This document shows, piece after piece, positions 16,493 through 25,120 of a stretch of DNA of 48,451 nucleotides. Within the stretch, counting starts at the first letter, position 1. The number at the start of each line of letters is the position of its first letter. Source of the stretch: Geodermatophilus marinus (GTDB lineage: Bacteria; Actinomycetota; Actinomycetes; Mycobacteriales; Geodermatophilaceae); NCBI RefSeq assembly GCF_003428645.1, contig NZ_QVQH01000032.1:1-48451 (forward strand). Direction: 5' to 3'. The notes under the pieces were generated by a model. That model saw nothing but the letters and a program-made list of their open reading frames with translations, made no database searches and was not told the origin of the DNA. Position numbers and translations under genes: made by a program.

Positions 16493-17797
16493 GTGCCCGA
16501 TCCCGGGGGAGCCGTCCCCGCGCCGTCGCTGCGCCCGGCCAACCTGGCCCGCGTCCTGCGCACGGTCTGCGGCTGGGACGGCACCCCGTCCCGGGCCGAC
16601 GTGGCCGGCGCGACCGGCACCACCCGGGCCACGGCCTCCCGGCTGGTCGACGACCTGGTCGCCGGCGGCCTGCTCGACGAGGTGGAGCGCCCGGCCCCGG
16701 CCCGACGCGGGCGCCCGGCCACCCCGCTGGCGCCCGGCGCCGGCGTCGCCGCGCTCGGCCTGCAGGTGGACGCCGGGCTGCTGGCCGCCCGGGTGCTCGA
16801 CCTGCGCGGCCGGGTGCGCGCGGAGCGCGTCGTGGAGGATGACCTCGTCGGCAGCGCGCCCGGCCCGACGCTGACCCGGCTGGCCCGGCTGGCCGGCGAG
16901 GTGCTGGCCGCCCTGCCGGGCGGGGTGCGCGTGGTGGGCGCGGGCCTGGCCCTGCCCGGCATCGTCGACCCCGGCAGCGGGGTGCTGCTGCGGGCGCCGA
17001 ACCTCGGCTGGTCCGCCGTCCGGCCCGCCGAGACCCTCGCCGGGCTGCTGCCGCCGGGGCTGGTCCCGGTTCCGGGCAACGAGGCCGACCTGGCCGCGCG
17101 CACCGTCGCCGAGGCCGCCCCGGCCCGGCCCGGGGGTCACCGGGACCTGCTCTACCTCTCGGGCCAGATCGGGGTGGGCGGGGCGGTCGTCCTGGGCGGG
17201 GCGACCCTGGCCGGCAGCGCGGGCTGGGCCGGGGAGATCGGGCACGTGTGCGTCGACCCCGGCGGGCCGACCTGCCGGTGCGGCTCGACCGGCTGCCTGG
17301 AGCAGTACGCCGGCCGGCACGCCCTGATGGCCGCCGCCGGGCTGCCGCGGGACACCACCCCGCGCGAGCTGGCCGACCGCGTCGAGGCCGGCGACGCCGC
17401 CGCGGGGGCGGCCCTGGAGCGGGCCGCGTGGGCGCTGGGCGTCGCGCTGGCCGGCGTGCTCAACGTGGTCGACGTCCCCGTGGTCGTGCTGGGCGGCCAG
17501 CTCGGCGAGCTCGGCGGGCCGCTGGCCCCGCGGGTCGAGGAGCACCTGGCGCGGCGCGTCCTGTCGGCCCGCTGGCGCCGCCCGCGGGTCGAGGCCGCCG
17601 TCGCCGCGCCCGCCGCCGGAGCGACCGGGGCGGCGCTGCGGGTCCTCGCCGAGGTGGTGGCCGACCCGGCCCGCTGGCTCTCCGCCCCTACAGCCCCACG
17701 AGCTCCTGCAGCGAGCCGACCTCGGCACGCGAGAGCCGCCGGATCGAGCCGGAGCGCATCCGCTGCAGCTGCACCGGGCCGACGGCGGTCCGGGTGA
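16493..17797 (+). CDS. xylR: ROK-family repressor XylR
   Basis: Xylose-responsive repressor of up to 434 residues. N-terminal winged helix at about 18-65 ([22 protein letters not shown]), then a ROK sugar-kinase-like fold with [12 protein letters not shown] near 143, ISGQIGVG-type loop ([15 protein letters not shown]) near 223 and the zinc signature [12 protein letters not shown] near 259. The fold ends near residue 400 (VADPARWLS); the remaining ~35 residues (Ala/Arg/Ser-rich) are encoded opposite the 3' end of rluB and look like readthrough of an antisense frame. Starts at GTG 16493 with a short leader. Its target is the adjacent xylAB. Confidence 0.9.
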   Translation: MPDPGGAVPAPSLRPANLARVLRTVCGWDGTPSRADVAGATGTTRATASRLVDDLVAGGLLDEVERPAPARRGRPATPLAPGAGVAALGLQVDAGLLAARVLDLRGRVRAERVVEDDLVGSAPGPTLTRLARLAGEVLAALPGGVRVVGAGLALPGIVDPGSGVLLRAPNLGWSAVRPAETLAGLLPPGLVPVPGNEADLAARTVAEAAPARPGGHRDLLYLSGQIGVGGAVVLGGATLAGSAGWAGEIGHVCVDPGGPTCRCGSTGCLEQYAGRHALMAAAGLPRDTTPRELADRVEAGDAAAGAALERAAWALGVALAGVLNVVDVPVVVLGGQLGELGGPLAPRVEEHLARRVLSARWRRPRVEAAVAAPAAGATGAALRVLAEVVADPARWLSAPTAPRAPAASRPRHARAAGSSRSASAAAAPGRRRSG

Positions 17798-18524
17798 GCC
17801 GGGAGACCGGCAGACCGACGTGGGCGAGCAGCCGCCGGACGACGTGCTTGCGCCCCTCGTGCAGCACCACCTCGACCACCGACTGGCCGGCGTGGGTGTC
17901 GACCACCGCGAACGAGTCGACCCGCACCGGGCCGTCCTCCAGCTCCACCCCGGCGCGCAGCCGGCGCGCGAGGTCCCGGCGCACCGACCCGGAGACCTGC
18001 GCCAGGTAGGTCTTGGGCACCTCGTAGGAGGGGTGAGCGAGCCGGTGGGCCAGCTCCCCGTCGTTGGTGACGAGGAGCAGCCCCTCGGTGTCCTGGTCGA
18101 GCCGCCCGACGTGGACCAGGCCGGGCGCGAGGTCGCCGACCATGTCCCCCACGGTCGGGCGGGCCCGGTCGTCGCTCATCGCGGTGATGACGCCGGCGGG
18201 CTTGTTCAGGGCGTAGGTGACCCGGTCGTCCCGCAGCTCGAGCCGGGCGCCGTCGACGGAGATGCGGTCCCGCCGCGGGTCGACCCGCATGCCCTGCACG
18301 GTGACGCGGCGGCCGTTCACGGCGATCCGCCCGGCCTCGATCATGTCCTCGCAGACCCGGCGGGAACCCACGCCGGCGCGGGCCAGGACCTTCTGCAGCC
18401 GCTCGCCCTGCGGGTCCCCCTCGGGCTCCGCGGCGCGGTCGGCCGGGTGCGGCGGGGCCAGCTCCACGCCGTCGGGCCACCCGGGGCCGGTGGGGGTGCT
18501 GTCGTCCTGCGGGGCGGTGTCCAT
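17688..18524 (-). CDS. rluB: 23S rRNA pseudouridine synthase RluB-like
   Basis: Modifies a uridine of 23S rRNA (helix 89 site in the family). 278 residues: a ~40-residue Pro/Asp-rich lead, an S4 RNA-binding domain at about 42-100 ([21 protein letters not shown]), then the RsuA/RluB catalytic domain with [20 protein letters not shown], which contains the catalytic Asp (GRLDQDT). The upstream frame (to 18692) is low-complexity Arg/Gly, and the ATG at 18524 fits the family. It is the gene expected between scpB and cmk in actinobacteria. Its 3' end is overlapped by the convergent xylR frame for 110 nt. Confidence 0.93.
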   Translation of the reverse strand: MDTAPQDDSTPTGPGWPDGVELAPPHPADRAAEPEGDPQGERLQKVLARAGVGSRRVCEDMIEAGRIAVNGRRVTVQGMRVDPRRDRISVDGARLELRDDRVTYALNKPAGVITAMSDDRARPTVGDMVGDLAPGLVHVGRLDQDTEGLLLVTNDGELAHRLAHPSYEVPKTYLAQVSGSVRRDLARRLRAGVELEDGPVRVDSFAVVDTHAGQSVVEVVLHEGRKHVVRRLLAHVGLPVSRLTRTAVGPVQLQRMRSGSIRRLSRAEVGSLQELVGL

Positions 18525-18736
18525 CGCCGACCAGTCTCCCACCCGCGCGGCGGCGCGCGGCGCGCCGGCCGTCCGGTGCCCGCCCCGGGCTTGCCCGCCC
18601 CGGGCCGGGCACCGCCCGGCACGGCACCGGTCCGGGAACCTACGTCTCTGCGTGCACCTGCACTCACTGCCGTAGGAACCCGGACGGGACACCCGGAGCG
18701 CCTGCGGCCGGGCGGACCGGTGCGCGGCCGGCAGCG

Positions 18737-18800
18737 CACTCAGCCGTCCGGGCGCTCAGCCGTCGGGGCGCTCAGGCGTCGGGGTGCTCAGACGTCGGGG
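18737..18800. repeat. Four 16-nt tandem repeats at the scpB stop codon
   Basis: Four consecutive 16-nt units (CGCTCAGCCGTCGGGG and variants). The unit starting at 18785 contains the scpB stop (its reverse complement reads CCGACGTCTGA), and each further unit carries another TGA. The 263-base gap between scpB and rluB holds no other recognisable element. Confidence 0.85.
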
Positions 18801-19636
18801 TGCTCGTCGACCAGCGCCGCGGGGTCGGGCAGCAGCGGGCCGAGCTCGGGGAGCTCGTCCAGGCCGCTCAGCCCGAGCCGCTCGAGGAACAGCGGCGTCG
18901 TGGCGTACAGGCCGCCGCCGCTGTCGGGGTCGCTGCCGACCTCCTGCACCAGGCCGCGGGCGAGCAGGGTGCGCATGACCCCGTCCACCCCGACGCCGCG
19001 GATCGCCGCCACCCGCGCCCGGGTCACCGGCTGCCGGTAGGCGATGACCGCGAGGGTCTCCAGCGCCGCCTGCGTCAGCCGGCTGCGCTGCCCGCCGACG
19101 AGGTGCCGCTCGACCACCTCGGCGTGCTCCTCCCGGGTGTAGAGCCGCCAGCCCCCGCCCACCCGGCGCAGCGTGATCCCCGCGCCGCGGGCGTCGTAGC
19201 CGGCGGCCAGCTCGGCCAGGGCCGCCCGGACCCGCGGCAGCGAGCAGCGCAGCGCGTCCGCCAGCGCGGCCTCCTCGGCGGGGCCGTCGACGACGAACAG
19301 CAGGGCCTCCAGCCCGCCGAGCAGCGCCGCCGGGTCCGGTTCGGGGTCCGGTTCCGGCTCGGGTCCGGGTCCGGGTCCGGGTCCGGGTTCGGGCTCCGCC
19401 GCCGGTCCGGACGCCGGCGGTGCCGACGGCGGCGGCAGCGCGGGCGGCTCGGCGACCGGGTCGGCCGGCGGCGCGGGCCGCGCGGGCGGGCGCTCGGCCA
19501 CGCGGGCGGCCAGCTCGGCGGCCACGGCGTCCCACGTCGCCGGGTCGGCGCCGTGGTCCTCCGCCTCCTCGCGGGTGGCGGCCAGCTCCGCGGCCAGGGC
19601 CTCCCAGGAGACGGGCGGGCGCTCCTCCCCGCTCAC
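18788..19636 (-). CDS. scpB: Segregation and condensation protein B
   Basis: Kleisin-associated winged-helix subunit of the SMC-ScpAB condensin. The conserved core is at about residues 103-282 (GGLEALLFVVDGPAEEAALADAL, then TQAALETLAVIAYRQPVTRARV, and GVGVDGVMRTLLARGLV). The first ~100 residues are an added acidic/Pro-rich region containing an (E/G/D)P dipeptide run, coded by a GGTCCG-type hexanucleotide repeat. The ATG overlaps the scpA stop by 4 nt. The last codons lie in a 16-nt tandem repeat. Confidence 0.95.
   Translation of the reverse strand: MSGEERPPVSWEALAAELAATREEAEDHGADPATWDAVAAELAARVAERPPARPAPPADPVAEPPALPPPSAPPASGPAAEPEPGPGPGPGPEPEPDPEPDPAALLGGLEALLFVVDGPAEEAALADALRCSLPRVRAALAELAAGYDARGAGITLRRVGGGWRLYTREEHAEVVERHLVGGQRSRLTQAALETLAVIAYRQPVTRARVAAIRGVGVDGVMRTLLARGLVQEVGSDPDSGGGLYATTPLFLERLGLSGLDELPELGPLLPDPAALVDEHPDV
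19331..19398. repeat. Hexanucleotide repeat coding the ScpB EP/GP/DP linker
   Basis: About eleven copies of a GGTCCG/GGTTCG-type 6-mer, in frame, producing alternating Pro with Glu, Gly or Asp in the linker before the ScpB winged-helix core. Length changes here would preserve the frame. Confidence 0.8.
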
Positions 19637-20454
19637 GGGACCTCCTCCACGGCACGGGGCGGCACGGGGTCCGGTGCCACGGCGTCCGGCTCCTCTCCCC
19701 CGGTCCAGCGCACGTGCAGCTCACCGAGCGGGGTCAGCTGCTCGAACACCACCCGCTGCTGGCGGTACAGCTCCAGCAGGGCGAGGAACCGGGCCACCAC
19801 CTCGAGCGTGCGGGTGCAGTCGGCGGTGAGCGCACGGAAGCTCGCCGTCCCCGCGGTCATGAGCCGGTTGCGCACCAGGAGCAGCTGCTCGGGGACGCTG
19901 ACCGGCGGGGCGTGCAGGTGCGCGGTGCTCACCGTGGCCGGGGAGCGCGGGGTGAGCGCGCGGGCGGCCAGCTCGGCCAGCCGCTGCGGGGTCACTCCCA
20001 GCAGCACCTCGGGCACCAGGTCGGCGAACCGCGGCTCCAGCGCGACGTCCCGGGCGTACCGGCGGACGGCGACGGCCTCCCGCTCCCGCAGGAACCCCGC
20101 CGCCTGCTTGTAGGCCCGGTACTGCAGCAACCGGGCGAAGAGCAGGTCGCGGGCCTCGAGCAGCTCGAGGTCCTCGTCGTCCTCCACGTCGGCGGCCGGC
20201 AGCAGGCGGGCGGCCTTGAGGTCGAGGAGGGTGGCGGCGACGACGAGGAACTCGCTGGCCTGGTCGAGGTCGAGCTCGTCGCCCAGCGCCCGCAGGTGGG
20301 CGATGAACTCGTCGGTGACCCGCGACAGGGCGATCTCGGTGACGTCGAGCTTGTGCCGCCCGATGAGCTGCAGGAGCAGGTCGAAGGGGCCCTCGAAGTT
20401 GGTGAGCCGCACGGTGAAGCGGGGCGCCGCCTCCGCCGCCGGGTCTGCGCTCAC
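19633..20454 (-). CDS. scpA: Segregation and condensation protein A (kleisin)
   Basis: Kleisin bridging the SMC heads in chromosome condensation. 273 residues: N-terminal FTVRLTNFEGPFDLLLQLIG (residues 13-32), DVTEIALSRVTDEFI, EFLVVAATLLDLKAARLLP near 88, and the C-terminal winged helix with VARFLALLELYRQQRVVFEQ near 228. The ATG is 22 nt downstream of the ribbon-helix-helix gene and its stop overlaps scpB, so ScpA and ScpB are made together. Confidence 0.96.
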   Translation of the reverse strand: MSADPAAEAAPRFTVRLTNFEGPFDLLLQLIGRHKLDVTEIALSRVTDEFIAHLRALGDELDLDQASEFLVVAATLLDLKAARLLPAADVEDDEDLELLEARDLLFARLLQYRAYKQAAGFLREREAVAVRRYARDVALEPRFADLVPEVLLGVTPQRLAELAARALTPRSPATVSTAHLHAPPVSVPEQLLLVRNRLMTAGTASFRALTADCTRTLEVVARFLALLELYRQQRVVFEQLTPLGELHVRWTGGEEPDAVAPDPVPPRAVEEVP

Positions 20455-20476
20455 ACCACCGACGGTAGCCCGGGGC

Positions 20477-20971
20477 TCACCGCCCCGTGAGCCGCCGCAC
20501 GAGCACCGAGTCGGCGCCGGAGTCGGCGAGGTCGGCCAGCAGCACCGCGATCGCCTCCCGCACGATCCGCCCCCGGTCGGCCGCCACGCCGTGCTCCGCG
20601 CGCAGCGACAGCCGCGCGCTCTCCAGCGCCAGCAGCTCCTCGGCCGAGAGGTAGACGGTGATCTTCTCGTCGTGCCGGGTGCGCTCGGTGCGCTGCGCCC
20701 GGCCGCGGGTCGGGCGCGCCGGCGGCGCGGGCGCCGGGGCGCGGTAGGCGGCCAGCGGGTCGTCCTGCGCGCCGCCGGGGACCAGGGTGAGCGGGGTGGC
20801 CTCGCCCCCGGCCGGGGCGGCGGGCGAGGCCACCCGGGCCCCGCCCCCGCGCAGCGCCGGGGAGCTCACCGTGGCGCTGATGCTCGGCAGCTCGGTGACC
20901 TCGGGCGTCTCGGGTGCGTCCGTGCGCCGGAACAGCTCCGCCGCCCCGGGGAGGACGGGACGCCGCGTCAC
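20477..20971 (-). CDS. Ribbon-helix-helix-like partner protein of ParA
   Basis: Protein of 164 residues. The first ~100 are disordered (Pro/Ala/Arg-rich); the C-terminal ~60 (DEKITVYLSAEELLALESAR, then GRIVREAIAVLLADLADSG) look like a ribbon-helix-helix DNA-binding fold: one beta strand followed by two helices. The GTG start overlaps the parA stop by 4 nt (GTGA), so the two are made together. By position and fold it could be the DNA-binding (centromere-binding or regulatory) partner of this ParA, taking the place of ParB. That role is inference; the fold call is from the strand-helix-helix pattern only. Confidence 0.65.
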   Translation of the reverse strand: MTRRPVLPGAAELFRRTDAPETPEVTELPSISATVSSPALRGGGARVASPAAPAGGEATPLTLVPGGAQDDPLAAYRAPAPAPPARPTRGRAQRTERTRHDEKITVYLSAEELLALESARLSLRAEHGVAADRGRIVREAIAVLLADLADSGADSVLVRRLTGR

Positions 20972-21879
20972 AGCGCCAGCACCTCCTTGGCCAGGTCGCG
21001 GTAGGCCGACGCGCCCGACGAGGTCGGCGCCCACGTGGTGATCGGCTGCCCGGCGACCGTGGTCTCCGGGAAGCGCACGGTGCGCTGGATGACGGTCTGG
21101 AACACCGTGTCGCCGAAGGCCTCGACCACCCGGCTGAACACCTCGCGGCAGTGCACGGTGCGCGTGTCGTACATCGTGGCCAGGATCCCGGAGATCTCCA
21201 GGTCGGGGTTGAGCCGCTCCTTGACCTTCTCGATGGTGTCGACGAGCAGCGCCACCCCGCGCAGCGAGAAGAACTCGCACTCCAGCGGGATGATCACGCC
21301 CTGGGCTGCGGTGAGCGCGTTGACCGTCAGCAGCCCGAGCGAGGGCTGGCAGTCGATGAGGACGTAGTCGTAGTCCGCCCGCACGTCGGCCAGCACCCGC
21401 AGCAGGGTCTGCTCGCGGGCGACCTCGCTGACCAGCTGCACCTCGGCGGCGGAGAGGTCGATGTTGCTGGGGATGAGGTCCAGACCCGGGACGTCGGTGT
21501 GCACCAGAACGTCCTTCAGCGAGGTCCGCCGCTCCATCAGCGCGTTGTAGATGGTGCGGTCCAGGTTCTGCGCCGGCACGCCCAGGCCGACCGACAGCGC
21601 GCCCTGCGGGTCGAGGTCGACCAGCAGCACCTTCCGGCCGTACTCCACCAGCGAGGCGCCCAGGTTGATGGTGGAGGTCGTCTTGCCGACGCCGCCCTTC
21701 TGGTTGCACAGGGCGACGACCCGGGCGGGGCCGTGCTGGGTGAGCGGCCGCGGCTCGGGCAGCGGGCGCACCCGCGCGCGGGCCGGGTCCAGCCCGCGCG
21801 AGGCGGCGGCGCCCATCTCGGGTCCGGTGTCGGTCGGGAGCGCGACGGCCGGGCCGGCCGCGTCCCCTCGCATCGCCAT
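20968..21879 (-). CDS. parA: ParA/Soj-family ATPase (Rv1708-like)
   Basis: Walker-type partitioning ATPase of 303 residues. Deviant Walker A KGGVGKTT at 61-68 with both signature lysines, LLVDLDPQGALSVGLG (Walker A'), and YDYVLIDCQPSLG (Walker B). The N-terminal ~50 residues are a disordered basic lead. It sits with scpAB rather than near the origin genes, matching the second chromosomal ParA of actinobacteria. No parB follows; a ribbon-helix-helix-like gene does. The start ATG at 21879 is preceded about 80 nt upstream by a TAGCGT box. Confidence 0.93.
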   Translation of the reverse strand: MAMRGDAAGPAVALPTDTGPEMGAAASRGLDPARARVRPLPEPRPLTQHGPARVVALCNQKGGVGKTTSTINLGASLVEYGRKVLLVDLDPQGALSVGLGVPAQNLDRTIYNALMERRTSLKDVLVHTDVPGLDLIPSNIDLSAAEVQLVSEVAREQTLLRVLADVRADYDYVLIDCQPSLGLLTVNALTAAQGVIIPLECEFFSLRGVALLVDTIEKVKERLNPDLEISGILATMYDTRTVHCREVFSRVVEAFGDTVFQTVIQRTVRFPETTVAGQPITTWAPTSSGASAYRDLAKEVLAL

Positions 21880-21959
21880 CGGTCTGTTGCCTCCACCTCG
21901 TGCCCGTCCCGGCCGGTCACCGGGCCCCGGGCGGCCGTTCCGCCCGCCGGGTGCCCCCG

Positions 21960-21965
21960 ACGCTA
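21960..21965 (-). promoter_or_regulatory. -10 box of the parA-scpAB-rluB operon
   Basis: TAGCGT on the minus strand, about 80 nt before the parA start in the 215-base gap downstream of xerD. No confident -35. Nothing else recognisable in this gap. Confidence 0.4.
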
Positions 21966-22094
21966 GGGAGGACGACAGCGTTCACCGAGGAGGCACGCCG
22001 CGCGCCGTGTCGACTTGGCGACGGTTGCCTACGGGCACCCCACCCCGAGCCGTTCCAGACGGCAAGACCTGCCGTCGACCTGCGGGCGTGGCTG

Positions 22095-23057
22095 TCAGCT
22101 TACCGCCCGCGGGTGGCTGGTCGCCCAGACCTCGCGGAGCCGGTCGACGGTGACCAGCGTGTACACCTGGGTCGTGGTCACCGAGGCGTGCCCGAGCAGC
22201 TCCTGCACCACCCGGACGTCGGCGCCCCCGTCGAGCAGGTGCGTGGCGAAGGAGTGCCGCAGCGTGTGCGGGGAGACGCGCCGGGCCAGCTCGCCGTCCG
22301 GGCCGCCGGCCCGCTCGGCCGCCGTCCGCAGGATCGCCCAGGCGCTCTGCCGGGACAGCGGGCCGCCGCGCGCGTTGAGGAAGAGTGCCCCGCCGCGCAC
22401 GCCGCCCCGGCCCGCCGCGGCCAGGGCCGGCCGGGCCCGCACGAGGTAGTCCTCCACGGCGCGCAGCGCGTAGGAGCCGACCGGCACCACCCGCTGCTTG
22501 CCGCCCTTGCCGGCCAGCCGCACCACGGCCTGCCCCCGGTCGAGGTCGTCCACGGCCAGCCCGACCGCCTCGGAGATCCGCGCCCCGGTGCCGTAGAGCA
22601 GCTCCAGCAGCGCCCGGTCGCGCAGCCCGCGCGGGCCCTCCACCGACCCGGCGGCCTCGATCAGCGCCACCACCGACTCCACCGGGATGGCCTTGGGCAG
22701 CCGGCGGGCGGGGGCCGGCGGGCGCACCTCGTGCGCGACGTCGCTGGGCACCAGCCCGTCCAGCAGCGCGAAGCGGTGCAGCCCGCGCACGGCGACCACG
22801 GCGCGCGCCGCGGACGTCGAGGACAGCGGCGGGTGCTCGTCGTCCCCCTGGCGCAGGGCGGCCAGGAACGCCGCCACGTCGGCCTCGGCGACCTCGCCCA
22901 GCCCGCGGACGCCGGCCGCCCCGAGGAACGCGGTGTAGCGGCGCAGGTCGCGGCGGTAGGAGGCGATCGTGTTCGCCGCCAGGCCGCGCTCGACGGCGAG
23001 GTGGTCCAGGTAGCCGGTGACGACGCGGGCGACATCGCCCGCGGTGGCCGGGCCCAC
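22095..23057 (-). CDS. xerD: Site-specific tyrosine recombinase XerD
   Basis: Chromosome-dimer resolvase acting at dif. 320 residues from GTG 23057: N-terminal SAM-like core-binding domain ([19 protein letters not shown] at 12-30), catalytic domain from about 118 with R160 (GTGARISE), K184 (AGKGGKQR), H264 and R267 (HTLRHSF), H290 ([10 protein letters not shown]) and nucleophile Y299. All catalytic residues are intact. No ATG is available; the GTG lies inside a 15-nt minisatellite (GPATA units) that separates it from ald. Flanked by ald and parA, consistent with a housekeeping Xer rather than a phage integrase. Confidence 0.94.
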   Translation of the reverse strand: MGPATAGDVARVVTGYLDHLAVERGLAANTIASYRRDLRRYTAFLGAAGVRGLGEVAEADVAAFLAALRQGDDEHPPLSSTSAARAVVAVRGLHRFALLDGLVPSDVAHEVRPPAPARRLPKAIPVESVVALIEAAGSVEGPRGLRDRALLELLYGTGARISEAVGLAVDDLDRGQAVVRLAGKGGKQRVVPVGSYALRAVEDYLVRARPALAAAGRGGVRGGALFLNARGGPLSRQSAWAILRTAAERAGGPDGELARRVSPHTLRHSFATHLLDGGADVRVVQELLGHASVTTTQVYTLVTVDRLREVWATSHPRAVS

Positions 23058-23126
23058 GGGTGCCGGGCCCGCGGTGGCCGGGCCCGCGGTGGCCGGGCTC
23101 GCGGTGGCCGGGCCCGCGGTGGCGGG
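23037..23126. repeat. Six 15-nt repeats around the xerD start
   Basis: Six consecutive 15-nt units of GCCCGCGGTGGCCGG with few substitutions. Read in the xerD frame each unit gives GPATA. The only usable start codon, GTG at 23057, arises in the variant second unit. The array ends 8 nt from the ald stop codon. Confidence 0.85.
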
Positions 23127-23134
23127 GGCGGTCG

Positions 23135-24250
23135 TCAGGTCAGCACCTCCTCCAGCGGGGCGGCGGCCATGCCGTGGGCCTCGGCGACCTCGGCGAGCAC
23201 GACCTGGCCGGAGACCACGTTGACGCCGCGCGCCAGCGCCGGGTCGGCCTGCACCGCGGCGACGTTGCCCTCGTTGGCCAGGGCCATGACGTAGGGCAGC
23301 GTGACGTTGGTCAGCGCGTGGGTCGAGGTGTTGGGCACGGCGCCGGGCATGTTCGCCACGCAGTAGAAGACCGAGTCGTGCACCCGGAACGTCGGGTCGT
23401 CGTGCGTGGTCGGCCGGGTGTCCTCGAAGCACCCGCCCTGGTCGACGGCGATGTCGACCAGCACCGAACCGGGCTTCATCCGGCTGACCAGCTCGTTGCT
23501 GACCAGGGTCGGGGCCTTGGCGCCGGGCACCAGCACCGCACCGATGACCAGGTCGGCGTCGAGGACCGCGCGCTCGACCTCGTAGGCGTTGGAGGCCACG
23601 GTCTGCATGTGCCCCTGGTAGATGCGGTCGGCGGCGCGCAGCTTGTCGATGTCCCTGTCCATGACCACGACCTCGGCCTGCATGCCCAGGGCGATCGCGG
23701 CGGCGTTCATGCCGGAGACGCCGGCGCCGATGACGACCACCTTGGCGGCGTAGACCCCCGACACCCCGCCGAGGAGCACCCCGCGGCCGCCGTGGGCCCG
23801 CTCGAGGGTGTGCGCGCCCACCTGCGGGGCCATCCGCCCGGCCACCTCCGACATCGGGGCGAGCAGCGGCAGCGCGCCGCCGGCGGTCTGGACCGTCTCG
23901 TAGGCGATGGCGGTGGTGCCGGAGGCGACCAGCGCGTCGGTGCAGGCCTTGGACGCGGCCAGGTGCAGGTAGGTGAACAGCGTCTGCCCGGCGCGCAGGC
24001 GGCCGTACTCCTCCTCGATCGGCTCCTTGACCTTGAGCAGCAGGTCCGCGTCGGCCCAGACGTCGTCGGCCGTGTCGAGGATGGTCGCGCCGGCGGCGGT
24101 GTAGTCGGCGTCGGGGATCGACGAGCCCTCCCCCGCCCCGCGCTCGACCAGCACGGTGTGCCCGGCGCGGACCAGCTCGGTCACCCCGGCGGGGGTGAGC
24201 GCGACCCGGTACTCGCGGTTCTTGACCTCTCGGGGGACCCCGACCCTCAT
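23135..24250 (-). CDS. ald: Alanine dehydrogenase
   Basis: NAD-dependent L-alanine dehydrogenase (alanine + H2O + NAD to pyruvate + ammonia + NADH). At 371 residues it has the exact usual length. Signature features: [20 protein letters not shown] at 1-20 (Arg15), [12 protein letters not shown] with catalytic Lys near 74, FTYLHLAAS with His near 95, Rossmann motif [14 protein letters not shown] near 170, and [19 protein letters not shown] near 268. The ATG at 24250 matches the family start. A TAGACT box lies about 96 nt upstream; the gene is divergent from a membrane protein gene. Confidence 0.96.
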   Translation of the reverse strand: MRVGVPREVKNREYRVALTPAGVTELVRAGHTVLVERGAGEGSSIPDADYTAAGATILDTADDVWADADLLLKVKEPIEEEYGRLRAGQTLFTYLHLAASKACTDALVASGTTAIAYETVQTAGGALPLLAPMSEVAGRMAPQVGAHTLERAHGGRGVLLGGVSGVYAAKVVVIGAGVSGMNAAAIALGMQAEVVVMDRDIDKLRAADRIYQGHMQTVASNAYEVERAVLDADLVIGAVLVPGAKAPTLVSNELVSRMKPGSVLVDIAVDQGGCFEDTRPTTHDDPTFRVHDSVFYCVANMPGAVPNTSTHALTNVTLPYVMALANEGNVAAVQADPALARGVNVVSGQVVLAEVAEAHGMAAAPLEEVLT

Positions 24251-24345
24251 GCGCTCTCCTCGGTAGGGGCGGGAGTCGGACCCCGGGGTGACGGGGGCGG
24301 CACCCACCACGCTGTGGGCGGCCCGGTCGGGGCCTGCCTCGGCGG

Positions 24346-24351
24346 AGTCTA
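24346..24351 (-). promoter_or_regulatory. -10 box of ald
   Basis: TAGACT on the minus strand within the 215-base divergent region, 96 nt before the ald ATG. Identical to the aroH -10 hexamer. The long leader shows no obvious riboswitch. Confidence 0.4.
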
Positions 24352-24465
24352 GGGGCCGGGGCGGCCGCACCGGGCCGGGGCGGGCAGCCGGCCACCCGGA
24401 GGGGTGCCCCCGGCGGTGCGCCGGGTAGGGGTCACCGGCCGCCCGCCGCTCCCCGGAGGACCCGC

Positions 24466-25089
24466 ATGCCCCTCTACGCGCCCCGCCCGGGTCTGCGCGC
24501 CCGCCAGGTGGCCGCCGACCTCGGCCTGCTGGCCTGGACCGCGGCCTGGGTGCTGGCCGCCCGCGCCGCGCACCGCGCCGTGCTCGTGCTCGCCGAGCCC
24601 GGCGACGCCGTGGCCGAGCTGGGCGGCTCGGTCGCCGGGAGCATGGCCCGCGCCGCCGAGGCGGCCGGGGGCGTCCCGGTGGTGGGCGACGACCTGGCCG
24701 CGCCGCTGGAGGGCCTCGGCCTGGCCGGCGCCTCGGTCAGCGGGGCGGGTACCGGGGCCGCCGACGCGGTGGCGACCCTGGCCGCCGTCCTCGCCGCCGC
24801 CCTCGTCGTCCTCCCGGTCGCCGGCTACCTGCTGCGCTGGCTGCCGTGGCGGCTGGGCTGGGTGCGGGCGGCCGGCGCGGCCGGCCGCCTGGCCGCGGCC
24901 GACCCGGCCGTGCTCGCCGTCCGTGCCGTGGCCACGGCGCCGCTGGACCGGCTGGCCGCCCTCCCGCCGGGCACGGTCGCGGCCTGGCGGGCCGGGGACG
25001 CCGGCGCCGAGCGGGCCCTCGCCGCCCTCGAGCTCGACCGCCTGGGGCTGGCGCCCGAACCGGGGCCGCAGCTGCCGGCTTCGCGTTGA
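24466..25089 (+). CDS. Two-segment membrane protein of unknown function
   Basis: Protein of 207 residues with two hydrophobic segments (about 18-36, LGLLAWTAAWVLAARA, and about 104-124, LAAVLAAALVVLPVAGYLL) flanking a ~65-residue Ala/Gly-rich outer loop, and a soluble Ala/Asp-rich C-terminal domain (AAADPAVLAVRAVATAPLDR). Comparable two-TM proteins are common in actinobacteria without a known role. The ATG follows GGAGGACCCGC. It is divergent from ald and 31 nt ahead of the next gene. Confidence 0.75.
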   Translation: MPLYAPRPGLRARQVAADLGLLAWTAAWVLAARAAHRAVLVLAEPGDAVAELGGSVAGSMARAAEAAGGVPVVGDDLAAPLEGLGLAGASVSGAGTGAADAVATLAAVLAAALVVLPVAGYLLRWLPWRLGWVRAAGAAGRLAAADPAVLAVRAVATAPLDRLAALPPGTVAAWRAGDAGAERALAALELDRLGLAPEPGPQLPASR

Positions 25090-25120
25090 GGCCGGCCGCC
25101 CCGCTGCCGAAGAAGCTGCC

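Noticed and set aside
13799..17728. A continuous 1309-codon minus-strand frame
   Set aside because: Only its last 465 codons are xylB; the rest is antisense to xylR or out of frame with xylA, and the coupled ATG at 15196 is the real start. High GC makes such open frames common.
20968..22094. parS-type centromere near parA
   Set aside because: Looked for a TGTTTCACGTGAAACA-like palindrome and found none; only GC-rich sequence with no matching AT-rich core.
23037..23126. Possible CRISPR array
   Set aside because: The units are directly adjacent with a 15-nt period and no spacers, and they are in frame with xerD; it is a coding minisatellite.
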